A stretch of DNA of 64,000 nt from Pachyseris speciosa (lineage: Eukaryota; Cnidaria; Anthozoa; Scleractinia; Pachyseridae), in NCBI GenBank assembly GCA_016490735.1, contig JAEMWC010001101.1, forward strand, positions 106,001 through 170,000. The letters run 5' to 3'. Under the pieces are notes generated by a model. The model made no database searches, was not told where the DNA came from, and saw only the letters and a list, made by a program, of their open reading frames with translations. Positions 1 to 11,670 of this stretch are shown here, piece after piece (within the stretch, counting starts at the first letter, position 1; each line of letters begins with the position of its first letter). Made by a program: the position numbers and the translations under genes.

Positions 1-3000
1 CTAGCTGTGACGAGTACTACTTGCGTGCAGCAGTAGATCTCGTCCCATCAATAAATAATCTCCGAGGTCTTGACTCTCGGTCATAATCTCACTCTTTGAA
101 CACTTGTAAGAGCATGTTGAAAGTAAGTGGTTTGTACTAGCTGTGACGAATACTTCTTGTGCGCACGGTGTGGAAAGCGTCCCATCAGTTGCTGGTTTCC
201 GTGATTTTAAATCTCGGTCATAATCTCACTCTTTGAAAACATGTAAAAGGATATTGAAAGTAGGCGGTGTTTACTAGCTCTGATGAGAACTACTTGCGCG
301 CACGGTGTGGAGCGCGTCCCATCAATTCGTGATTATCGAGATGTTGACTCTCGGTCATAATCTCACTCTTCGAAAACTTGTTTTTGGATGAGGAAATTAC
401 GTTCTTTTTACTAGCTATGATGGGTACTACTTGTGCGCACGGTGTGGAGCTCGTCCCATCAATTCCTCATTTCCAAGATTTTCACATTTTGACCGAGAGT
501 CAATGACCGACAGTCATATACAGACATTATTTTTAGATTTTTCCGAGATTAATCTCACTCTTTGAAAACTTGCAGGAGGATGTTGAAAGTAGGTGGTTTT
601 TAGTAGCTGGATGAGTACTTATTGTACGCACGGTGTGGAGCACGTGCCATCAATTCCTGATTTCCAAGATTTTGACTCTCGGTCATAATCTCACTCTTTG
701 AAAAGTTTTAAGAGCATGTTATAAGTACGTGGTGTTTACTAACTGTAAGGAGGACAACTTTCGCGCACTGTGTGGAGTGCGTTCCATCAATTCCCGATTT
801 CCGAGATTTGGACTTTCGGTCATAATTTCAGGGTATCAAAACTTGTAAGAGCATGTTAAAAGTAGGTGGTTTTTCTAGCTGTGATGAGTAGTTCTTGTGT
901 CCACCGTGTGGAGCGCGTACATTCAATTCCTGATTACCGAGATGTGGACTCATGTTCATAATCTACCTCTTTTAAAACTTGTAAGGGCATGTTGAAAGTA
1001 GGTGGCTCTTACTAGCTGTGATGAATACTTATTTTGCGCACGGTGTGGAGCACGTGCCATCAATTCCTTTTTTCCGAGAAGTTGACTCATAATCACAATC
1101 TTTGAAAACTTGTAAGAATTTGTTGCAAGTAGGTGGTTTTTACAAGCTGCCATAAGTACTACTTGTGCGCGCGGTGTGGAGCGCGTCCCGTTAATTATTG
1201 ATTTCCGAGATTTTGACTCTCTGTCATAATTTCCCTCTTTGAAAACTTGTAAGAGCATGCTGATAAAAGGTTGTTTTTATTAGCTGTAATGAGTACTACT
1301 TCTGAGCGCGGTGTGGAGCGCGTCCCATCAATTCCAGATTTCCGAGATTTTGACTGTCGGTCATAATCTCACTCTTTGAAAACTTGTAAGAGCATGTTGA
1401 AACGAAGTTGTTTTTACTAGCTGTGATAAGTGCCTCTTGTGCGCATGGTGTGGATCGCGTCCCATCAATTCCTGAATTCCACGATTTTGAGTCTCAGTCA
1501 TAATCTCACTCAATGAAGACTTCCAAGAGCATGTTGAAACGAGGTGGGGTTACTAGCTTTGATGATTAGTACTTGTGTGCGAGTTGTGGAGCGTGTCCAC
1601 TCAATTCCAGAATGCCGAGATTTTGACACACGGTCATAATCTCACTCTTTGAAAACTTGCAAGAGCAAGTTGAAATTACACGGTTTTTACTAGGCAGGGT
1701 GAGTTCTACTTGTACGCACGGTGTGGAGCTCGTCCCATCAATCCCTCATTTCCGAGATTTTCACATTTTGACCGACACTCAATGACCGACAGTCATTTTC
1801 ACAGATGGTTTTAGAATTTTACGGAGATTAATCTTACTCTTTGGAAACTTGTAAGAGCATGTTGAAAGTAGGGCGTTTTTACTAGCTCTCATGAGTACTT
1901 ATTGCGCGCAAGGTGTGGAGCACGTGCCATCAACCCCTGATTTCCGAGATTTTGACTCTAGGTCATAATCTCACTCTCTGAAAACTTGTAAGAGCATGTT
2001 GAAAGTAGGTGGTTTGTACTAGCTGTGACGAGTACTTCTTGTGCGCACGGTGTGGAAAGCGTTCCATCAATTCCTGGTTTCCGTGATTTTGAATCTCGGT
2101 CATAATCTCACTCTTTGAAAACTTCTAAAAGGATGTTGAAGGTAGGTGGCTTTTACCAGCTGTGATCAGTACAACTTGTGCGCACAGTGTGAAGTGCGTT
2201 CCATCAATTCCTGATTATCGATAGTTTGACTGTCGGTCAAAATCTAACTTTTTGAAAACTTGTAAGAGCATATTGAAAATAGGTGCTTTTTACTAGCTGT
2301 GATGAGTACCACTTGTGCGAATGGTGTGGATCGCGTCCCATCAATTCCTAAACTCCGACATTTTGACCCTCGGTCAAAATCTCACTCTTTGAAAACTTGT
2401 AAGGGCATGTTGAGCGGGCTGTAGCGGGTACCACTTATGCGCAAGGTGTGGATCGCGTCCCATCAATTCCTGAATAGATATTTCAGTCTCGGTCATAATC
2501 TCACTCTTTTAAAACTTGTAAGAGCATGTTGAAAGGAAGTGGTTTTTAAAAGCTGTCATGATTACTACTTGTGCTTGCGATGTGGAGTGGGTCACGTGAA
2601 TTTTTGATTTCCGAGATTTTGACTCACGGTCATAATCTTACTCTTTTAAAACTTGTAAGAGCATGTTGAAAGTACGTGGTTTTCACTAGGTATGGTGAGT
2701 TCTACCTGTGCGCACGGTGTGGAGCGCGTCTTATCAATTCTTTATTTTGGAGATTTTGAGTCGCGGTCATAATCTCACTCTTTGAAAAATTGTTAGAGCA
2801 TACTGAAAGTAGTTGGTTTTTACCAGCTGTGATGGGTACTACTTGTGCGGACGGTCTGGAGCGCGTCCCGTCAACTCCTGATTTCAAATATTTTCACTCT
2901 GGGTCAAAATATCACTGTTTGAAAATTTGTAAGGGCCTCTTGAAAGTACGTAGTTTTTACTAGCTGTGATGTGTACTTATTGTGGGCACGGTGTGGAGCA

Positions 3001-4854
3001 GGTGCCATCAGTTCCTCATCTCCGAGATTTTGACTCTCGGTCATAACCTCACTCTTTCACTAGTTGGTAAGAGCATGTTGAAAGTAGGTGGTATTTACCA
3101 GCTGTGATGAGTACAACTTGTGGCCACATTGTGGAGTGCGTTCCATCAATTCCTGATTTCCGAGATGTTTACTCTCCGTCATGATCACAATCTTTGAAAA
3201 CTTGTAAGAGGATGTTGAAAGTAGGTGCTTTTTACTAGCTGTGATGAGTACTACTTGTGCGCATGGAGTAGATCTCGTTCCATCAATTCCTGGTTTCCGA
3301 GATTTTGAATCTCGGTCATAATCTCACTCTTTGAAAACTTCTAAAAGGATGTTGAAAGTAGGTGGTTTTTACTAGCTGTGATGAAAACTACTTGCGCGCA
3401 CGGTATGGAGCGCGTCTCATCGATTCCCGATTGCTGAGATTTTGATTTACGGTCACAATCTACCTCTTTGAAAAGTTTTAAGGGAATGTTGAAAGAAGGT
3501 GGCTTTTACTAGCTGTCATGAGTACTACTTGTGCGCACGGAGTAGATCTTGTCCCATCAATTCGCGATTTCGGAGATTTTGACTCTTGGTCAGAATCTCA
3601 CTCTTTTAAAACTTGTAAGAGCATGTTGAAGGTAGGTGGTTTGTACTAGCTTTGACGAGTACTACTTTTGCGCACGGAGTGGAGCGCGTCCCATCAATTA
3701 CTGGTTTCCGCGATTTTGACTCTTGGTCATAATTTCACTCTTTGAAAACTTGTCAGAGCATGTTGAAAGTAGGTGCTTTTTACTAGCTGTGATGAGTACC
3801 ACTTGCGCGCACGGTGTGGAGCGGGTCTCATCAATTCCTGAATTCCGTGATTTTCGAGTCTCTGTCATAATCTCACTTTTGAAAAAGTAGTAAGAGCATG
3901 TTTAAAGTAGGTTGGTTTTACTAGTTGTGATTAGAACTACTTGGGGCATTTTGTGTGGAGTGCGTCCCATTAATTCCTGATTTCCGAGATTTTGACTGTC
4001 GGTCATAATCTCAGTCTTCGAAAACTTTTAATAGCGTGGTGATATTAGCTACTTTTTACTAGGTGTAATGGATAATACTTGTGTGAAGCGCTTCCCATGA
4101 ATTCCTGTTTTTGGAGATTTTAACTCTGGGTGATAATCTCACTCTTTGAAAACTTGTAGAGGATGTTGAAAGTAGGTGCTTTTTACTAGCGGTGATGAGT
4201 ACTGCTTTGTGCGTACGGTGTGGAGCGAGTCTCATCCATTCCTGATTTCCGAGATTTTGACTCTCGGTCATAATTTAACTCTTTGAAAACTGGTAAGAGC
4301 ATGTGAAAGTAGGTGCTTTTTACTAGCTGTGATAAGTACTTATTGTGCACACAGTGTGGAGTGCGTTCCATCAATTCCTTATTTCCGAGATTTAGACTCT
4401 CGGTCATAATCTCTCTCTATGAAAACTTGTAAGAGCATGTTGAAAGTAAGTTGTTTTTACTAGCTGTTTTGATTTCTAGTTTTGCTCACGGTTTGGCGCG
4501 AGTACCATCAATTCCTTGTTTCCGAAATTTTGACTCTCGGTCATAATCTCATTCTTTTAAAACTTGTAAGAGCATTTTGAAAGTAGAGGATTTTTACTAG
4601 ATGTGATGATTACTACTTGTGCGCACGGTGTGGAGTGCAGCCCATCAATTCCTAATTTCCGAGATTTTCACTCTCGGTCATAATCTAAAACTTTGAAGAC
4701 TTGTTAGAGCATGTTGAAAGTAGGTGGTTGTTACTAGTTGTGCGCATGGTGTGGAGCGCGTCCCATCAATTTCTGAGCTCCGAGATTTTGGGTCTCCGTC
4801 GTAATCTCACTCTTTAAACACTTGTAAGAGCATATTGAAAGAAAGTGGTTTTTA
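1..4854. repeat. 137-bp satellite array I
   Basis: About 35 diverged head-to-tail copies of a ~137-bp monomer. Recognisable blocks in each copy are TTTTTACTAGCTGTGATGAG, GCGCACGGTGTGGAGCGCGT, CCCATCAATTCCTGATTTCC, GACTCTCGGTCATAATCTCA and AAAACTTGTAAGAGCATGTT. Copies differ by scattered substitutions and small indels, so the array is old. 137 is not a multiple of three and no reading frame stays open across monomers, so it is noncoding. At least two monomers (near 477-560 and 1,752-1,835) carry an extra ~80-bp segment. Confidence 0.95.
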
Positions 4855-5938
4855 GCTCGTGGAGAGCTATCGGGATGGTTGGGGGAATCAGGATGTCAGG
4901 CGCAAACAATGGAAATTTTGTAATCGATTTCCGATCGTCTTAAGTTCGGCAGGCGCTTTCATGCATTCGTTAAAGGGGCGTTAAGAATGCTCTTATTCGT
5001 CAAGCACATTCAAGGGACTAAAAAACTTTATTCTGTCCTGTATTTCTTTGATATTGAAAAAGCTTTCGGTGACTATTAGGTTGTTTTGACTTTGGTTAAG
5101 CTTGTGCTTCGTGTACCGGGATCACTAATTTGTTTATTACAAAAGGCAATCAAAAATTGTTTTATCTGATAAGAAAAGCGTATTCCAGAGCATTGAGACG
5201 GCACGAGGGAATGATTTAGACACCCATTCTAGGAATTCTCATATGCTCAAAGACTCTTCGTGGTTGCTGTGTAAAAATTTTCGTTTTTATTCGCTGACAC
5301 CTTATGTTTTCACGTATTCCAATGCTAAATAAAGGTAAACAAAATGTTCATGGTGTCATATGTTCAATCAATTGTAACGCCGTGAGAAATAAGATAATCA
5401 TCTCCTGTGAAATGCGCCTCCGACAATTTTCAGTTCTCAAAAGATTTTGAATCTTCGACAACCACTGCAAAATATACCTCACTGATTTTGTCTTCGCTCT
5501 GAGCTGCTGTACTTCGAAAAAAATAATTTTGAACAAACTTTGGCTCAGAAAATGTGCGTTTCGTTACCATGTGCAAATAAGAGGATATTTTTTTCGTCTG
5601 TGTGAAAATGTTTGGCGTCTGCTCACAGAATATCTGGCCGGTTTTTTACGGTTTTGCCAGCCAGTTTATCGGCGGTAATTTAAAAGCAGCTGTGATAGGT
5701 TATTTGCTTGTTTATTATAACAACGGCATGGACAACAGCCTTTTGAATTCCTGTTTACCTGTTTTTTATCCTTTGTTAACAACATGCGTATGCAAATTAG
5801 GGAAACGGTCAAGAAACAAAAGGTTCCGTGTATAATACGCAGCGCAAATTTCATGAGGAAATCTTAGGTATTTCCCTATATCGCCCCCTGACACAGTATC
5901 TTACTTATTCAACGAGCCTACCACAGGATGCCTTTGAT
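4855..5938. other. AT-rich spacer between satellite arrays
   Basis: Non-satellite DNA between arrays I and II. Apart from a short reverse-transcriptase relic near its left end (4,942-5,079) I see no gene. The longest open frames are under 80 codons and resemble nothing recognisable. Confidence 0.6.
4942..5079 (+). pseudogene. Relic of LINE reverse transcriptase (motif A region)
   Basis: An open stretch of 45 codons ending in TAG reads through a 'FVKG' motif and then 'LYSVLYFFDIEKAFGDY'. This resembles the segment before and including RT motif A (F-x-D-x-E-K-A-F-D) of L1/Tx1-type LINEs, where 'FVKGR' precedes 'FDIEKAFD' by about 30-40 residues. The second aspartate of the EKAFD motif is replaced by glycine, and no RT sequence continues on either side. 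It is therefore a small dead fragment. The family assignment rests on one motif. Confidence 0.4.
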
Positions 5939-7350
5939 TACTAGCTGTGATGACTACTAATCGTGCGCACGGTGAATAGCGCGTCCCATCAAAAAACTTG
6001 TAACGGCATGTTGAAAGTAGGTGGTTTTTACTAGCTGTGGTGGGTACTACTTGTGCGCAGGGTGTGGAGCGCGTCCCATCATTTCTTGGTTTCCGGGATT
6101 TTGACTCTCGATCATAATATCACTCTTTGAAAACTTGAAAGAGCATGTTGAAAGTAAGTGGTTTTTACTAGCTGAGATGAGTACTACTTTTGCGCACGGT
6201 GTGGAGCGCGTACCATCACTTTATGGTTTCCCAGACTTTGACTCTCGGTAAAAATCTCTGTCTTTAAAAAATTGTAAGGGCATGTTGAAAGTAGGTGGTT
6301 TTTACTAGCTGTGGTGAGTACTACTTGTACGAACGGTGTTGAGCGGGTCTCATCAATTCCTGAGTTCCGAGATTTTGACTATCGGTCATAATCTTTGAAA
6401 ACTTGTAAGAGGATTTTGAAAGTAGGTGGTTTTTATTAGATGTGATGAGTACTACTTGTGTGCACGGTGTGGAGCGCGTCCCATAAATTTTTGATTTTGG
6501 CGACTTTGACTGTCGGTCATAATTTCACTCTTCGAAAGCTTCTAAAAGGATGTTGAAATTAGGTGCTTTTTACTAGCTGTGATGGGTACTACTTGCTTGC
6601 ACAGTGTGGAGCGCGTCCAATCAATTCCTGATTTCCGTGATTTTCACTCTGGGTCATAATCTCACTCTCTGAAAAGTTGTAAGGGCATGTTGAAAGTAAG
6701 TAGTTTTTATTAGCTGTGATGAGTACTACTTGTGCGCACGGAGTAGATCTCGTCCCATCATTTCCTGGTTTCCGAGATGTTTAATCTCGCTGATTTCCGA
6801 GATCTTCACATTTTGACCGACCGTCAACGACCGAAAGTCATTTTCACAGATGATTTTAAGATTTTTCCGAGATTAATCTCACTCTTTGAAAAGTTGTAAG
6901 AACATGTTGAAAGTGGGTAGTGTTTACCAGCTGTGATGAGTACAACTTGAGCGCACGGTGTGGAGCACGTGCCATCAATTGCTGATTTCGAAGATTTTGA
7001 CTCTCGGTCATAATCTCACGGTATGAAACTTCTAAGAACATGTTAAAAGTAGGTGGTTTTTCTAGCTGTGATGAGTACTTCTTGTTCCCACGGTGTGGAG
7101 CGCGTCCCATCAGTTCCTGATTGCCGAGATTTTGACGCACGGTCATAAACTCACTCTTTCAAAACTTGTAAGAGCGTGTTGAAACTAGGTGGTTTGTAGT
7201 AGCTGTGACGAGTATTACTTGTGGGCACGGTGTGGAGCGCTTCCCATCTATTCCTTGTTTCCGAGATTTTGAATCTCGGTCATAATTTCACTCTTTGACA
7301 GCTTCTAAAAGGATGTTGAAAGTAGGTTGTATTTACTAGATGTGATGAGA
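5939..7350. repeat. 137-bp satellite array II
   Basis: About ten further copies of the 137-bp monomer in the same orientation as array I. One copy (about 6,790-6,880) is the long form with the extra GACCGACCGTCAACGACCGA-type segment. The array stops abruptly at about 7,350, where a LINE-derived sequence shared with the 2.6-kb tandem units begins. Confidence 0.95.
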
Positions 7351-7600
7351 ACGTTTTCTTGCAGTTCAACCAACACAGTTCAACACACACTCAGTTTAAC
7401 CAATTATTGCAAACTGTCAGTTTAGCAATTGTACAATTACCTTCAACACTTACAAATAATTTAATCGATTTTTTAGTAAATGTCTTTTACAATTCTACAC
7501 ACTGGAACTCACATGGGAAGTATTTGTAACTTTTAGCTAGCTTTGCTCGATATTGTATTTCCATTGTGGGAAAATAAAAGCCATTCATGTTGTAAACGCT
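7351..7600 (+). repeat. Fragment of tandem-unit LINE 3' end
   Basis: A diverged copy of the region at 10,720-10,935 in the tandem units: TTGCAG, CAATTATTGCAAACTGTCAG, TCTTTTACAATTCT and a terminal GTGGGAAAATAAAAGC with an AATAAA signal. It is the 3' end of a plus-strand non-LTR element. It adjoins satellite array II directly. The matching sequence at 31,860-31,907 adjoins satellite array III. Confidence 0.7.
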
Positions 7601-7639
7601 CGCTGTTTTGTTGTCAAGTTTGTTTTTTCAGTTTTTATT

Positions 7640-7776
7640 TTCTCAATTCCCTCCAAAGGTGATAATAGTAGTAATAGAGTTTATGTTCTTGGTCATAACT
7701 ATGTTTAGGGGCTTCTCAGAGCTAATGTTTCTGAGTTAAGCCCAAAACATACTTATGACCGCAAACATAAACTCTC

Positions 7777-7782
<6 letters not shown>
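7640..7782. mobile_element. Foldback (MITE-like) element, divergent copy
   Basis: Inverted arms related to TTATGTTCTTGGTCATAACT on the left and CATACTTATGACCGCAAACA on the right flank a short core. The same element is present in each 2.6-kb unit (for example 11,431-11,600) and at 29,237-29,370. This copy is diverged and has a shortened core. Confidence 0.55.
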
Positions 7783-7821
<39 letters not shown>

Positions 7822-7861
7822 GTTATTATTATTGTTATTATTATTATTATTGTTATTATTA

Positions 7862-7900
<39 letters not shown>

Positions 7901-7902
7901 GT
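7779..7902. repeat. (ATT)n/(GTT)n microsatellite
   Basis: About 120 bp of TTA/TTG trinucleotides directly after the right arm of the foldback element. In the antisense direction it would encode a long asparagine run, which is a microsatellite artefact and not a protein. Confidence 0.95.
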
Positions 7903-8644
7903 GTCGTGAGGTACCGCTACTGCAAAAATGTATGCAATAAGGATGTGATGGTGGACGTTCATACACGTGCTTTTCTCTGTTTTCATTTCGTTTTTACGCC
8001 GGCAGGCCGCATTTAATTGCTGATTGATTGAAATTATCCACGTTTATTTGAATACCGTAATTTCATAAGTTATTAACTAACTTCTTTACGAGAAATGAAA
8101 GTAAATAATATATTACATACTGTGAGTGCTTCAAAGAGCGTTCAACCTAACTTAACAAGATATTACCCCTTGTAATATTTTGTCCTATAATTTAAGGCAA
8201 TATTTTGTTTGGTATTCCTAAGCCGAGTCTTATATATTTTTACAGGTGTTTGTTAAACGTTCGCTTTAATATTTGGGTACCTTTTCGTTTACTACATCAC
8301 TAACCTTAAGTGTGTTTCGCGCTTTGAAGCAAGCGTTAAGTTGCCTGATAACATTGGCAGAACGCACATCATAACACCGAAAGTAATTATTCGTGTGGGG
8401 CTCTATTCTAAAGTTTTTGTAAGCCTTTTATCCACATTGCCCAAGAATACTTCATAGTAATCGAAAACAGACTACAGCGCAGAAAATACTCAGGTGCGGG
8501 CCAAACGAGGGTAAAGTCATTTTCATCTTGGGAGGAGTTTTTCTCAAATTCACTTTAGCCGTGAAAAGCGATAAGTTATCAGGCTGCTAAGTGCGTTTTC
8601 ATTGTATTCCCTCACAGAGTGACAGTGACAGTGGCACCTCACAC
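7903..8644. repeat. Dispersed block, also at 29,440-30,430
   Basis: About 740 bp that recurs with moderate divergence at 29,440-30,430. Shared anchors include GTCGTGAGGTACCGCTA, CATTTAATTG, TATTTTGTTTGGTATTCCTA, CATCTTGGGAGGAGTT and GCGATAAGTTATCAGGCTGC. No open frame or recognisable protein is present, but it leads directly into the RT fragment at 8,645, so it may be the upstream part of a decayed LINE. Confidence 0.65.
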
Positions 8645-8790
8645 AGTTCTTTAATGACAAAATATGCAGATGACTTTACCTGTAATACACCTGTTTGGCC
8701 TAGTGTTAATGATAACGCCTCTGAGGAAGTAGAGTTTTGTCAGAGGAACATTTGAACAAATTTAACCTGAGCAAGGCCAAGGAACTTATC
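8645..8790 (+). pseudogene. CR1/L2-like LINE RT fragment (YADD box)
   Basis: Reads 'LMTKYADDFTCNTP' with the RT catalytic YADD at 8,663-8,674, followed after a frameshift by 'LNKFNLSKAKEL'. This is the layout of CR1/L2-type LINE reverse transcriptases, where K-Y-A-D-D-x-T is followed about 30-40 residues later by N-x-x-K-T/A-K-E. A sister copy lies at 30,436-30,590. Frameshifts and lack of the rest of the domain mark it as dead. Confidence 0.6.
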
Positions 8791-9041
8791 ATAAAAATTG
8801 TCAACGTTAACCTATTTCTGTCCGTCATTTTGTACGTGATTTTCTGTAATTTTCGAGGGGTTGAGGTCAAGTCGATCTAGTTATTCCATATACGGGTTCC
8901 ATATAAGGCGTTACCACGGAGATCTCGCTGGTCCAGAACATCGAAGGCTCTATCTTTCATGTCACGCTTGTCACGCTAGCTGTCGTTTATTTCTAAACGA
9001 TTACTGCAGCTACAATTCGTTACTTAATTCATTTATACGTG

Positions 9042-9420
9042 TGTTTTTCGAGCCATTTTCCACCTAGGAAGCCCCCTGCCTGGCATCATAAAGCTGGGTT
9101 GATGGGTAGAGGCAATCCTTTGAAAGAAAACAAAGGTAAGAAGCAATTTCACACGAAGAGAGCCGCTCAAAGTATCTGAGCGAGTGGTGGCAATTCACGG
9201 AGTGAATTTGTGTCTTTAGTCGTTTTGTGAGTGGATTCCTGGACCTGGCATAGAGATTCTGACAAGTTTTGACGTGTAAATAATGCATTCGGAGCAATAT
9301 TTGCAAGCAGGACCGGGTGGCTCGACACGGTTCTAAGAAATAGCTGCAATGGAAATTGGCGGACTGTTATGCGGCTGTTATCGACGAATATCCCAGAATT
9401 CCTTTGGGTCACATACGCGA
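9042..9420. repeat. Dispersed repeat, diverged copy at 39,731-40,090
   Basis: This segment and 39,731-40,090 share a run of anchors in the same order: GCCATTTT, GGCATCAT, GTAGAGGCAA, AATTTCACA, TTCTGTGA/TTTTGTGA, GGATTC(T/C)TGGACCT, GGTGGCTCGACAC/GGATGGCTTGACAC and TATCCCAGAAT. Divergence is high. Short antisense open frames in both copies share a few residues but I recognise no protein. Confidence 0.55.
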
Positions 9421-9494
9421 AAATTAAAGACGATCAGAGGAACGTTAATCAAATAGCGCTACTCACATCACGCGAAAAAAGTGAGCAGAAAAAT

Positions 9495-9870
9495 CTGGAA
9501 GAGATTGCAAGACGAGGATTTGCAGTTTGCTGCCAATGTAGACTTTTAGCTTCAAGAGGATTTTTTGTCTTAAAAACTTCAAGACAAAAGTTGCATGTTT
9601 TTGGTGTTGTCGGAGGGTGTTCGAAGCCAAATGTTTGGTTTGCAACAGAATAAACGGTCATGTTACATGAAAATTGTGATTTTGGGGGTGGCAAAGTCTA
9701 AAGAACTCAGCATTTGGCTATCACATTGGCTCATTTCAACCACAGTCCGGAATTTGTGAAAGTTGAGGGTTTTCAAAGCATGCGTCCCTGAGGACGAATA
9801 AATTACAGAGTCGGACAGAAATGAGTTAATCGTGTACTGTATCTGAAGCTGAAGCTTTCAGGCGTAACAG
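9495..9870. repeat. Unassigned first block of the tandem unit
   Basis: Repeated at 12,110, 14,717, 21,942, 24,558 and 28,919 (truncated near 29,203). The plus strand keeps an open frame of about 55-60 codons (for example 'VCCQCRLLASRGFFVLK') and the minus strand one of 60-80 codons. Neither matches a family I know, and both frames vary in length between copies, so I do not call a gene. Confidence 0.5.
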
Positions 9871-10560
9871 TGTAACGGGTGGTTACGTCTCTTCTTTTAT
9901 TTAATTAACGTTGTCATTCGTCCACTCTCCGTCTGGTTTAAGAATCATTTTCAAAGTACTGTTGTTAGTCTGAACTTTTACATCATCGTACGGGCTCTCG
10001 TTCACTGCGTTCCTCTTCACAATAATTCTTGAGCATACCAACGACATATGGAGACCGAACTTTTTCCGTTGCCGGTCCAAAACTGTGGAATGAACTACCA
10101 TTATCTATTAGATGGTCAGAGGCTCTAACAATTTTTAAAGAAAGACTTGAAGACATATTTATTTAAGACTGCTTTAAGCTAACAATCATAGTTTAAATAG
10201 CCTTTTTAACAATTATTAGATTTCTTTTTATTAACCTGAAATTTCTTTAGTTATAAAGTAGATATTGTAAAGAGCTATGAAGAAGTAGACAATTTAGTGC
10301 TATCTATATAACTGTCTGAATTCGGAAAAACGTGCCTCCAGAAATTTGGAGCCATTTGACCGAAATAGGTCCAAAACTGGCGTTGTTTGGAACCGAATTG
10401 CCCGGCAATCCCACCAAGGAGGGAATAAGGGAGTGAGGTAGGAGAACGGTCTTCTAGTCTTTATAGTTTTTGAACGACAAAAAACAGTGCACCAGTGAAG
10501 GCCACTTTAGTGCAGGTACCTTTTGTCAAATCCAGTTAGATATAAATGCTTATTATTATC
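9871..10560 (+). mobile_element. 5'-truncated CR1/L2-like LINE 3' end (LINE-a)
   Basis: The stretch 10,047-10,166 encodes 'YGDRTFSVAGPKLWNELP' and further residues to a TAA stop. This is the typical C-terminus of CR1/L2-type LINE ORF2 (R-x-F-S-V-A-x-P-x-L-W-N-x-L-P). An AT-rich 3' UTR follows and ends in ATAAATGCTTATTATTATC, a usual 3' tail of this class. The same piece is at 12,486, 15,091, 22,308, 24,932 (internally deleted) and 30,979. The element begins with TGTAACGGGTGGTTACGTC, a sequence that occurs twice per unit. Confidence 0.7.
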
Positions 10561-10944
10561 ATCACTTTGTCGGCCGTTGTGGCGCATTTTTGGGGCTATA
10601 ATAAAGAATTTGGCGGGCTAAAATGTATAAACCCGCTGAAATAAACCAGTCAAAAGTGTGAATCAAGTTATGGTACGATTTAAGCAGCCAATAGAAATTG
10701 AGAAGCCATTAAAATGTTGGCGCCGTTTTGTTGCAGCGTTGCACACTCAGTTCAATAAATTATTGCAAACTGTCACTTTAGCAATTGCACAATTACATTC
10801 AACGCATAGAAATAAGTTAATCGATTTTTTTCTTTCATGTCTTTTACAATTCTTCACACTGAACTAATATGGGAAGAGTTTGTAATTTTTAGCCAGCTTC
10901 GCTCGATAGTGTATTTTCTTTGTGGGAAAATAAAAGCGATTCAA
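10561..10944 (+). mobile_element. Second plus-strand non-LTR 3' end with (AATC)n tail
   Basis: It carries a 69-codon open frame at 10,658-10,867, conserved in most units but not recognisable. It ends GTGGGAAAATAAAAGCGATT followed by an (AATC)n run, a polyadenylation-like signal plus a short microsatellite tail typical of L2/CR1 relatives. Tail length varies between units (longest near 16,197-16,235), as expected of a slippage-prone 3' tail. Confidence 0.55.
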
Positions 10945-11330
10945 TCAATCAATCAATGAAAATCTTTATTTAAACACGGTAAGATTCATCAGGTGAATTA
11001 CAATTTAAAATACAATTACATAATTATTCCTAATAACAATAAACGTACGCTTAAAAAGTCTCTACAGTAAAATACAATTCTAAACTAAACCTGTTTTCCA
11101 TGAATGCCGTGTATTTAACTTAATTATATTTAACTAAAACGAAGGTTTAATAATTGCTTATTAAGATCTAGAGATTTTACTTGTCTTAGATTACAGGGTA
11201 GACTGTTCCAGAGAGTTGCACCTCTATAGCTAAAGCTCTTTTTTAGGTAGTTGGTTCTGGGTAAAGGGACATTTAATTTATTTGTAGAGTCTCTTAAGAC
11301 ATATCCTGACGTACTGCGCTCAGTGAACAT
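10945..11330 (-). mobile_element. 5'-truncated CR1/L2-like LINE 3' end, minus strand (LINE-b)
   Basis: On the minus strand 11,330-11,130 encodes 'YLKKSFSYRGATLWNSLP' and ends in a stop. This is the C-terminus of another CR1/L2-type ORF2. The 3' UTR then runs to TTTAAATAAAGATTTTCATT followed by (GATT)n. Its microsatellite tail merges with the (AATC)n tail of the plus-strand element, so the two LINE ends lie tail to tail. Copies at 13,560-13,945, 23,380-23,790 and 25,945-26,250; the third unit lost this part at the LINE insertion. Confidence 0.75.
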
Positions 11331-11430
11331 AGTAGATTAAGTAGTCAGGAGCGAGATCATTGTAAACGCTAGCTGTTTAGTTGTCAAGTTTGTTTTTTCA
11401 GTTTTTATTTTCTCAATGCCCTGCAAAGTG

Positions 11431-11600
11431 ATAATAATAGTAACAGAGCTTATGTTCTTGGGCATAACTATGTTTTGGGCCCTTAGCAGAGCACATTTTA
11501 GCCCGAGCCGCAAGGCGAGGGCTGAAATGAGTCTGAGTTAAGCCCAAAACATATTTATGACCACAAACATTAACTCTTTTGTTTTGATTATTATTATTGT
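11431..11600. mobile_element. Foldback (MITE-like) element of the tandem unit
   Basis: Arms CTTATGTTCTTGGGCATAAC and its imperfect complement around TTTATGACCACAAACATTAA enclose TATGTTTTGGGC/GCCCAAAACATA. The inner hairpin is AGCCCGAGCCGCAAGGCGAG followed by GGCT. The same element is at 14,045-14,215, 23,870-24,020 and 28,255-28,400. The last two have lost 14 nt at the hairpin tip. Confidence 0.65.
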
Positions 11601-11608
11601 TACTATTA

Positions 11609-11652
<44 letters not shown>

Positions 11653-11668
11653 GTTGTTGTTGTTGCTG
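11588..11668. repeat. ATT/GTT microsatellite of the tandem unit
   Basis: Trinucleotide run (ATT)n then (GTT)n, present in each complete unit (14,200-14,275; 24,010-24,116; 28,395-28,480) with different lengths and composition. Confidence 0.95.
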
Positions 11669-11670
11669 TT

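Noticed and set aside
956..7146. Many short minus-strand frames in the satellite with similar wording
   Set aside because: They are chance openings in 137-bp repeats; the period is not divisible by three and frames do not persist.
1..7350. Possible hammerhead ribozyme in the 137-bp satellite (GCTGTGATGAG)
   Set aside because: The conserved CTGATGA is interrupted by two extra bases, and no GAAA plus cleavage site follows stem II at a suitable distance.
1..7350. CRISPR array
   Set aside because: The repeats are contiguous diverged monomers without unique spacers, in an animal-type genome.
7753..7986. Asparagine-rich open frame
   Set aside because: It is the antisense reading of an ATT microsatellite.
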